A stretch of DNA of 15,700 nt from an uncultured Clostridia bacterium (lineage in GTDB: Bacteria > Bacillota > Clostridia > Peptostreptococcales > Anaerovoracaceae): NCBI GenBank assembly GCA_945788655.1, contig CALZMV010000019.1:1-15700 (forward strand). The letters run 5' to 3'. Position numbers and translations under genes: made by a program. Below are positions 7,701 to 13,637 of the stretch, piece after piece. The notes under the pieces were generated by a model. The model made no database searches. It worked only from the letters and a program-made list of their open reading frames with translations, and had not been told where the DNA came from. Numbering within the stretch: the stretch's first letter is position 1; every line of letters begins with the position of its first letter.

Positions 7701-8447
7701 CTGAACCATAGGTCTTATATCTGGTGGAATTACCGGAATCACATCCATAATCATCCATTCCGGTCTGTTGCCGGAAAGTCTCAAAGCTTCAATAACTTCA
7801 AGTCTTCTTACGATTCTTATCTTCTTCTGTCCGCTTGCATCCTTTAATTTTTCTCTTAAGTCAACTGCAAGTGCTTCAAGATCAATGTCTGAAAGAAGCT
7901 GTTTGATTGCTTCTGCACCCATTGCTGCCTTAAATCTGTCACCGTACTGCTCTTTCTTTTCTCTGTACTGCTGTTCTGTGAGCAGTTCCTTGTATCCGAG
8001 ATCTGTGTCGCCTGGATCTGTTACGATGTATGCGGCAAAGTACAGAACTTTTTCAAGGTTTCTTGGTGTAATATCAAGGCAAAGTCCCATTCTTGAAGGA
8101 ATACCTTTAAAGTACCAGATGTGAGATACAGGAGCGGCCAACTTAATGTGACCCATCCTTTCTCTTCTAACTTTTGCTTTTGTAACCTCTACACCGCAGC
8201 GATCGCATACGATACCTTTATATCTGATTCTCTTATATTTTCCGCAGTGGCATTCCCAGTCCTTCATAGGTCCGAAAATTCTTTCGCAGAAAAGGCCATC
8301 CCTTTCAGGCTTGAGAGTTCTATAGTTGATTGTCTCAGGCTTAGTAACTTCGCCATGTGACCACTCTAGAATCTTTTCAGGTGACGCAAGGTTGATCTGT
8401 ATGGATTCAAAGTTATTAATTTCATAATCGTTGTTTGTATTATTCAA
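4749..8447 (-). CDS. rpoC: RNA polymerase beta' subunit (TTG start)
   Basis: RpoC forms the catalytic half of RNA polymerase together with RpoB. The magnesium-binding NADFDGD lies at residues 453-459 (Asp455, Asp457, Asp459). The N-terminal zinc finger has Cys66, Cys68, Cys81 and Cys84; the second four-cysteine zinc site is formed by DCGTD plus [11 protein letters not shown] in the C-terminal third. The bridge-helix and trigger-loop region ([23 protein letters not shown]) is intact. The 1232-residue length suits Clostridia. The start is TTG: GGGGAGG lies 6 nt upstream, no ATG or GTG fits near it, and the next Met is at residue 61, inside the conserved region. It follows rpoB by 30 nt, so the two are co-transcribed. 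The last 37 residues are very acidic (about half Asp/Glu), like the RpoB tail. Confidence 0.98.
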   Translation of the reverse strand: [1232 protein letters not shown]

Positions 8448-8453
8448 GGAGTC

Positions 8454-8460
8454 CCTCCCC
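8454..8460 (-). promoter_or_regulatory. Ribosome binding site supporting the rpoC TTG start
   Basis: GGGGAGG on the minus strand lies 6 nt before TTG at 8447, in the 30-nt rpoB-rpoC spacer. It is the only good site near the N terminus and so supports the rare TTG initiation codon. Confidence 0.75.
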
Positions 8461-8477
8461 TTTCTTTAATTACTCTT

Positions 8478-11400
8478 TTAGAAATCGCCGTTGTAATCTT
8501 CGTCTGAGTCTTCCTCATACGCATCAGTTTCTGCATCTTCATCGCCTTCTTCAGTGAAACCTTCATCAAAAATGTTTTCTTCATTTCCAAGCTCAGTTTC
8601 TACTTCCATAATGCCTTCGATGCTTGGTACATCATCATCATATTCTGATGCATCCTTTATCTGGATTTCTTCATCATTTTCTGAAAGCACTTTGACATCA
8701 AGTCCTAATGCCTGCATTTCTTTGATCAATACCTTGAATGACTCTGGAATTCCTGGTGTAGGTATATTTTCACCCTTGACAATTGCTTCATAAGTCTTCA
8801 CACGACCCACAATGTCGTCAGATTTAACAGTCAGGATTTCCTGTAATGTATAAGCTGCACCATAAGCTTCTAATGCCCATACTTCCATTTCACCGAATCT
8901 CTGTCCACCGAACTGTGCCTTACCGCCAAGTGGCTGCTGAGTAACCAGTGAGTATGGACCTGTTGATCTTGCATGGATCTTATCATCTACAAGGTGGTGA
9001 AGCTTCAGCATGTACATGTAACCCACAGTAACAGGATTGTCAAATGTTTCTCCGGTTCTGCCGTCTCTTAAGTACAGCTTGCCGGTTCTTGGATATCCTA
9101 CTTCCTCAAGAAGATTCATGATGTCCCATTCATTTGCTCCGTCGAATACAGGGGTTGAAATGTACCAGCCTTTCTTCTTGGCAGCTAAACCTAAGTGCAC
9201 TTCTAATACCTGTCCTACGTTCATACGGGAAGGTACGCCAAGTGGGTTTAACATTACCTGAAGCGGCTGACCATTATCCATGAATGGCATGTCTTCTTCC
9301 GGAAGGATTCTTGAAACAACACCCTTATTACCGTGACGGCCGGCCATCTTGTCACCTACATTGATTTTTCTCTTTGTAGCGATATAGCATCTTACTAATT
9401 TATTTACTCCCGGTGGAAGTTCGTCTCCGTTTTCACGGCAGAACACCTTAACGTCAACTACAATACCGGTTTCACCGTGAGGAACTCTTAAGGAAGTATC
9501 TCTAACTTCTCTTGCCTTTTCTCCGAAGATAGCACGAAGCAATCTTTCTTCAGCTGTCAGCTCAGTTTCACCCTTAGGAGTTACCTTACCTACCAAAATA
9601 TCTGAAGAATTTACTTCTGCACCTATTCTGATAATACCTTCTTCATCCAGATCCTTAAGTGCATCTTCACCTACGTTAGGAATGTCTCTTGTAATTTCTT
9701 CAGGTCCAAGTTTTGTATCTCTTGCTTCAGCTTCGTATTCTTCAATATGAAGTGAAGTAAGAACGTCATCCATTAGAAGTCTCTCATTCAGAATGATAGC
9801 GTCCTCGTAGTTGTAACCTTCCCATGTCATAAAACCGATAAGAAGGTTCTTACCAAGAGCAATTTCTCCGAGATCTGTTGAAGGACCATCTGCAATTACT
9901 TCTCCAGCCTCAATGTGTTCACCGTGGTTTACTATTGGGCGCTGATTAATGCATGTTCCCTGGTTGGATCTCTTGAACTTTAACAATTTATATTCATCTT
10001 TTTCGTTGTTGTCATCTCTTCTGATAACTATTCTGTCTGCACCAACGAATTCAACTGTACCGCTGTTTTTAGCCAAGATAACTACTCCGGAGTCTCTTGC
10101 GGCTTTGTATTCCATACCTGTACCAACAACCGGTGCTTCTGTAACAAGCAACGGAACCGCCTGACGCTGCATGTTGGAACCCATCAAGGCACGGTTGGCG
10201 TCGTCGTTTTCAAGGAAAGGAATCATGGCTGTAGCAACTGAAACTACCTGCTTAGGAGATACGTCCATGTAGTCAATCTGTTCTCTTGCTACCAGAGCGA
10301 TTTCACCATGTTCACCTCTTGATGCAACTTTCGCATTTACAAAATGACCTTCACTGTCTAACGGCTCATTGGCCTGAGCAACGATCATCATTTCTTCTTC
10401 GTCTGCTGTTAAATAGTGGATTTCATCAGTAACAACACCTGTAGCCTTATCAACCAATCTATATGGTGTTTCGATAAATCCATACTGATTGATAATACCA
10501 TAGGTTGTCAGTGAGCCGATAAGACCAATGTTTGGACCTTCTGGAGTTTCAATAGGACACATTCTTCCGTAGTGAGAATAATGTACGTCTCTAACTTCGA
10601 ATCCGGCTCTTTCTCTTGAAAGACCGCCAGGACCCAATGCAGAAAGTCTTCTCTTGTGAGTCAGTTCGGAAAGCGGGTTATTCTGGTCCATAAACTGTGA
10701 CAGCTGGGAGCTGCCAAAGAATTCTTTAATTGCCGCAGTAACAGGTCTGATGTTCATAAGAGCCTGTGGCGTAGTAACATCAATATCCTGAATAGTCATT
10801 CTTTCTTTAACTACTCTTTCCATTCTTGCAAGACCGATTCTGAACTGGTTTTGTAACAATTCCCCTACAGTTCTTAATCTTCTGTTGCCTAAATGGTCAA
10901 TATCATCAACTGAGCCGATGCCATAATTTAAGTTTAGAATATAGCTGATGGAAGCTATGATATCTTCTATAATAATGTGCTTAGGTGATAAATCATTTCT
11001 TCTATCAACAAGCATTTCCTTTAATTCTTCTTCGTCATTTGCTGCTTCAAGAATTTCTTTCAGGACAGGATAAAACACCTTGTCAGCCACCTTGAGCGCA
11101 GTAGTATCAAAATCTACATAAGCATCAAGGTCTACAAAGTTATTGCCGATAACCTTAGTTACCTTATCTTCCTTATCCTTATCTAAACCGTAAGCATAAA
11201 CAAACTGTACACCTGCGTTTTCAATTGTTTTTGCCAGTTCTCTTGAAATCCTCTGTCCTTTTTCGGCTAGAATTTCGCCTGTTTCAGGATTGAAAACATC
11301 TTCAGCTGCAACTACGCCTGAAATTCTGTTGGATAAGCATAACTTTTTATTATACTTATATCTACCAACCTTAGCCAGATCATAGCGCTTAGGGTCAAAG

Positions 11401-12173
11401 AACAATGAGTTCAGCAATGCGCGTGCACTTTCTACTGTAGGTGGTTCAGTAGGTCTGAGCTTCTTGTATATTTCTTTAAGACCTTCTTCATGATTAGCTG
11501 CTGTATCCTTTTCAAGAGTCTTTTTTAGTCTTGGATCATCGCCAAAAATATCTAAGATTTCCTGGTCGCTTCCAAAACCTAAAGCTCTCAATAAAGTTGT
11601 AACAGGCTGCTTTCTTGTACGGTCTACTCTTACGGAAATAATCTCGTTTGAGTCTGTTTCATATTCCAGCCATGCACCTCTGTTAGGTATGATGGTAGTT
11701 GAAAACAGCTTATTGTTTGATTTGTCGTAAGTTACATCATAATATGGTCCAGGAGAACGAACCAGCTGAGTTACGATTACTCTCTCTGCACCGTTATAAA
11801 TGAATGTACCCTTTTCTGTCATCAGAGGGAAATCTCCCATAAATACTTCCTGCTCTTTGACTTCTCCGGTTTCTTTGTTAATCAGTCTTACTCTTACTTT
11901 AAGTGGAGCAGCGTATGTGACATCACGTTCCTTGCACTCTTCCTGCTCATACTTTGGAGCATCAGTGAGGGAATAGTCAATAAACTCTAAAACCAAGTTA
12001 TCTGCATAGTCCTTGATTGGAGAAATATCCTCAAATACTTCTCTAAGGCCTTCTTCGATAAACCAGTTGTATGAATCCGTCTGGATCTGAATAAGGTTAG
12101 GCATTTCGCAGACTTCGTTGATTTTAGCGTAAGTCATACGTTCTTTTCTACCTACTTTTATAGGTCTTGGCAT
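8478..12173 (-). CDS. rpoB: RNA polymerase beta subunit
   Basis: RpoB is the second-largest RNA polymerase subunit and holds the rifampicin pocket. From the ATG at 12173 it has 1231 residues and starts MPRPIKVGRKERMTYAKINE. The longer frame begins with a GTG at 12182 that overlaps the AAGGAG ribosome binding site, which is 8 nt before the ATG, so the ATG is chosen. Diagnostic segments are FGSSQLSQFMDQNNPLSE (486-503), THKRRLSALGPGG (505-517), IETPEGPNIGLIG (541-553) and the GDKMAGRHGNKGVVSRILP region near the C-terminal third. Asp496, His506 and Ser511, equivalent to E. coli Asp516, His526 and Ser531, are the rifampicin-sensitive residues. The C terminus is strongly acidic. It is first in its transcript, with its own promoter; the usual rplJ-rplL genes are not upstream, where a divergent merR-type operon lies instead. 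Confidence 0.98.
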   Translation of the reverse strand: MPRPIKVGRKERMTYAKINEVCEMPNLIQIQTDSYNWFIEEGLREVFEDISPIKDYADNLVLEFIDYSLTDAPKYEQEECKERDVTYAAPLKVRVRLINKETGEVKEQEVFMGDFPLMTEKGTFIYNGAERVIVTQLVRSPGPYYDVTYDKSNNKLFSTTIIPNRGAWLEYETDSNEIISVRVDRTRKQPVTTLLRALGFGSDQEILDIFGDDPRLKKTLEKDTAANHEEGLKEIYKKLRPTEPPTVESARALLNSLFFDPKRYDLAKVGRYKYNKKLCLSNRISGVVAAEDVFNPETGEILAEKGQRISRELAKTIENAGVQFVYAYGLDKDKEDKVTKVIGNNFVDLDAYVDFDTTALKVADKVFYPVLKEILEAANDEEELKEMLVDRRNDLSPKHIIIEDIIASISYILNLNYGIGSVDDIDHLGNRRLRTVGELLQNQFRIGLARMERVVKERMTIQDIDVTTPQALMNIRPVTAAIKEFFGSSQLSQFMDQNNPLSELTHKRRLSALGPGGLSRERAGFEVRDVHYSHYGRMCPIETPEGPNIGLIGSLTTYGIINQYGFIETPYRLVDKATGVVTDEIHYLTADEEEMMIVAQANEPLDSEGHFVNAKVASRGEHGEIALVAREQIDYMDVSPKQVVSVATAMIPFLENDDANRALMGSNMQRQAVPLLVTEAPVVGTGMEYKAARDSGVVILAKNSGTVEFVGADRIVIRRDDNNEKDEYKLLKFKRSNQGTCINQRPIVNHGEHIEAGEVIADGPSTDLGEIALGKNLLIGFMTWEGYNYEDAIILNERLLMDDVLTSLHIEEYEAEARDTKLGPEEITRDIPNVGEDALKDLDEEGIIRIGAEVNSSDILVGKVTPKGETELTAEERLLRAIFGEKAREVRDTSLRVPHGETGIVVDVKVFCRENGDELPPGVNKLVRCYIATKRKINVGDKMAGRHGNKGVVSRILPEEDMPFMDNGQPLQVMLNPLGVPSRMNVGQVLEVHLGLAAKKKGWYISTPVFDGANEWDIMNLLEEVGYPRTGKLYLRDGRTGETFDNPVTVGYMYMLKLHHLVDDKIHARSTGPYSLVTQQPLGGKAQFGGQRFGEMEVWALEAYGAAYTLQEILTVKSDDIVGRVKTYEAIVKGENIPTPGIPESFKVLIKEMQALGLDVKVLSENDEEIQIKDASEYDDDVPSIEGIMEVETELGNEENIFDEGFTEEGDEDAETDAYEEDSDEDYNGDF

Positions 12174-12181
12174 CTTTATCA

Positions 12182-12187
12182 CTCCTT
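12182..12187 (-). promoter_or_regulatory. Ribosome binding site that fixes the rpoB start
   Basis: AAGGAG on the minus strand lies 8 nt before ATG at 12173. The upstream in-frame GTG at 12182 overlaps it and so cannot use it. Confidence 0.75.
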
Positions 12188-12223
12188 ATATTCTTAACAA
12201 ATTACTTTGTGTGGCAGTCTAAT

Positions 12224-12252
12224 ATTATATTATATACCTGTCAAATAATCAA
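12224..12252 (-). promoter_or_regulatory. rpoB promoter
   Basis: On the minus strand -35 TTGATT (12252-12247), 17 nt, and a perfect -10 TATAAT (12229-12224). An overlapping alternative is TTGACA (12244-12239), 17 nt, TAGACT. Upstream (about 12258-12290) are short A- and T-tracts that could act as an UP element for the alpha subunits, as expected for a strong housekeeping promoter. The leader before the rpoB ATG is about 45 nt. Confidence 0.75.
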
Positions 12253-12319
12253 GCATAAAATGGAATATTTTTCGATTTTTTCAAAAAAGCACTTGACAAG
12301 ATTATTTTTAATAAAAACC

Positions 12320-12350
12320 TTGACCTTCCCCCTTGTGGAAGGTATACAAT
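12320..12350 (+). promoter_or_regulatory. MerR-type promoter with embedded operator
   Basis: -35 TTGACC (12320-12325) and -10 TACAAT (12345-12350) are separated by 19 nt, the stretched spacing typical of MerR-activated promoters. A TATACA at 12343-12348 gives an alternative 17-nt spacing. Inside the spacer is a perfect 7-bp dyad: ACCTTCC (12323-12329), 7-nt centre, GGAAGGT (12337-12343). These arms are the same as those of the E. coli CueR operator at copA. Predicted binder: the protein encoded at 12376, giving autoregulation. The leader to the ATG is about 20 nt. Confidence 0.8.
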
Positions 12351-12375
12351 ACAAATAACCGAAGGGGGTATTTTC

Positions 12376-13029
12376 ATGAAAATAAATGAAGTTGAAAACT
12401 TAATCGGCATTTCCAAAAAGAATATTCGCTTTTATGAGGATCAGGGATTGTTATCTCCCACAAGAAATGCGGATAATGGATACCGTTCATATTCAGACGA
12501 AGATATAAAACTTTTAGAACAGATTAAACTTTTCCGCAAACTGGGCGTTCCTATCGATGAAATAAGAAATATGCAGGCAGGTAATTCAACAGTTTCCGAT
12601 TGCATTAACCGGCACCTGGTTTCTCTAAGGCGCAAACAATCCAATCTTGAAAATGCCATTGAGCTTTGTACCAGCATGAAAAATTCAGATATTCTTTTAG
12701 ATAACCTTGATGCAAACCAGCTTCTAAAGAGAATGGACGAGATGGAGCTCGCCGGCACATCTTTTAAGAATATACATAAAAATGATGTAAAAGTCGGAAG
12801 ATATGCAGGGGCTTTTTTCGCATCCTTCATTACAGTATTATTTGTTTCTGCCATGCTGGCACTCATTGTCTGGGCATACAAAACTACGCCGGAGGAGTCT
12901 CCGCCACTTTGGTTTATCATAACTCTGGCTGCTGTTATGCTCGCCGTAATCTTTGGCGTTTTATATGCTTTGATACAAAGGATAGGTGAAATACAGAAAG
13001 GAGAGATTGAAGATGCAAGAGAATTCTAA
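12376..13029 (+). CDS. Membrane-anchored MerR-family transcriptional regulator
   Basis: 217 residues. Residues 1-70 form a MerR winged helix-turn-helix: helix-turn-helix in MKINEVENLIGISKKNIRFY, then EDQGLLSP and the wing NADNGYRSYS (31-40). A coiled-coil dimerisation helix follows (about 75-125). Unlike soluble MerR proteins it ends in two hydrophobic segments, about 143-167 and 178-201, joined by a short polar loop (YKTTPEESPP), then a charged tail (201-217). The topology predicted is DNA-binding domain and tail in the cytoplasm, loop outside. Only two cysteines (76, 98) are present, not in the usual CueR C-terminal metal loop. ATG with AGGGGGT about 7 nt upstream. Its own promoter carries a matching operator, so autoregulation is likely. 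It overlaps the next gene by 17 nt. Ligand unknown; a membrane or envelope signal is inference. Confidence 0.88.
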   Translation: MKINEVENLIGISKKNIRFYEDQGLLSPTRNADNGYRSYSDEDIKLLEQIKLFRKLGVPIDEIRNMQAGNSTVSDCINRHLVSLRRKQSNLENAIELCTSMKNSDILLDNLDANQLLKRMDEMELAGTSFKNIHKNDVKVGRYAGAFFASFITVLFVSAMLALIVWAYKTTPEESPPLWFIITLAAVMLAVIFGVLYALIQRIGEIQKGEIEDAREF

Positions 13030-13258
13030 ACGAAAACGAGGCGCAATAATTGCCGCTGGGGTAATAGTAATTTTTCTTTCGCTTCTAATAGGCTTATTCA
13101 TTTTACTTTTTATAGGTCTTGAGGAAAAAGTTGCCTCAGGTATTCTACTGGTTTATATCGTTGTAGAGGCGTTAGTGGTTGTTGGTGTGTTAATATCGCT
13201 TTTCCAGAGATTGAAAGAAATTGACAAAAACGAAATTGAAAAGGCTAAAAAATATTAA
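13013..13258 (+). CDS. Small two-helix membrane protein, partner of the MerR regulator
   Basis: 81 residues from the ATG at 13013, which has AAAGGAG 9 nt upstream inside the regulator gene; an earlier in-frame GTG at 12986 lacks such a site and is rejected. A basic N terminus (MQENSKRKRG) is followed by hydrophobic segments at about 10-35 and 41-64 and a charged tail at 65-81. The tail QRLKEIDKNEIEKAKKY aligns without gaps to the regulator tail QRIGEIQKGEIEDAREF, with 9 of 17 identical residues and several conservative changes, and both follow a GVL-containing membrane helix. I know no assigned function. The overlap with the regulator (17 nt) suggests translational coupling. Plausible roles are a heterodimeric membrane partner or a decoy of the regulator; both are inference. 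Confidence 0.75.
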   Translation: MQENSKRKRGAIIAAGVIVIFLSLLIGLFILLFIGLEEKVASGILLVYIVVEALVVVGVLISLFQRLKEIDKNEIEKAKKY

Positions 13259-13269
13259 GGAGGTTTACC

Positions 13270-13581
13270 ATGTTATTACTTACTTTAAACTATGTTCCAG
13301 GAAAGGAAATTGAAGCTTTAGGAATCGTCAAAGGAACCACCGTTCAGACAAAGAATTTCGGAAAAGACTTCATGTCCGGTATGAAAACACTGGTGGGTGG
13401 AGAGCTTACTGCCTACACTGAAATGTTAAATGAATCCAGGCAGCTTGCAACTAAACGTATGGTCGATGAAGCTGAAGAACTTGGTGCTGATGCCGTTATC
13501 AATATCAGATACGGTTCTGCTTCTATGATGCAAGGCGCAGCGGAAGTAGTTGTTTATGGAACAGCTGTAAAATTCAAATAA
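13270..13581 (+). CDS. YbjQ / UPF0145 family protein
   Basis: 103 residues, soluble, no signal peptide or membrane segment. The family pattern is clear: KGTTVQTKNFGKDF (21-34), GGELTAYTEML (43-53), ESRQLATKRMVDEAEELGAD (55-74) and AVINIRYG (75-82). Members form small ring-like oligomers and are often labelled putative heavy-metal-binding domain proteins, but this one contains no cysteine and no histidine, so metal binding is not supported by the sequence. ATG preceded by AAGGAGG at 6 nt; 11 nt after the small membrane gene and directly followed by the terminator, so it is the last gene of the three-gene unit. A role as cytosolic effector of the membrane sensor pair is inference. The family assignment is firm, the function open. 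Confidence 0.88.
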   Translation: MLLLTLNYVPGKEIEALGIVKGTTVQTKNFGKDFMSGMKTLVGGELTAYTEMLNESRQLATKRMVDEAEELGADAVINIRYGSASMMQGAAEVVVYGTAVKFK

Positions 13582-13602
13582 CGCAGCTTATACAGCCATT
13601 TG

Positions 13603-13633
13603 AAAGGGCATATCTCGCGATATGCCCTTTTTT
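13603..13633 (+). terminator. Intrinsic terminator of the merR-type operon
   Basis: A perfect 12-bp stem (AAAGGGCATATC and GATATGCCCTTT) with a TCGC loop is followed by a run of six T (13628-13633). It begins 22 nt after the YbjQ stop codon. On the minus strand it follows the kinase gene by 5 nt, but with only three T after the stem, so bidirectional action is possible but weaker. Confidence 0.9.
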
Positions 13634-13637
13634 GTCT

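Noticed and set aside
12180..12182. GTG start three codons upstream for rpoB
   Set aside because: It overlaps the ribosome binding site AAGGAG, which is correctly spaced for the ATG at 12173.
12293..12298. TTGACA as a second -35 for the merR-type operon
   Set aside because: No -10 sequence is found 16-19 nt downstream; the TTGACC at 12320 fits the operator layout.
12441..12920. 159-residue frame on the minus strand across the MerR gene
   Set aside because: It is antisense to a clear MerR gene with promoter, ribosome binding site and conserved domain; the translation has no recognisable domain.
12376..13029. Assignment of the MerR protein as CueR on operator similarity
   Set aside because: It has no C-terminal metal-binding cysteine loop, has membrane helices, and has no copper genes beside it; the operator arms are shared by several MerR subfamilies.
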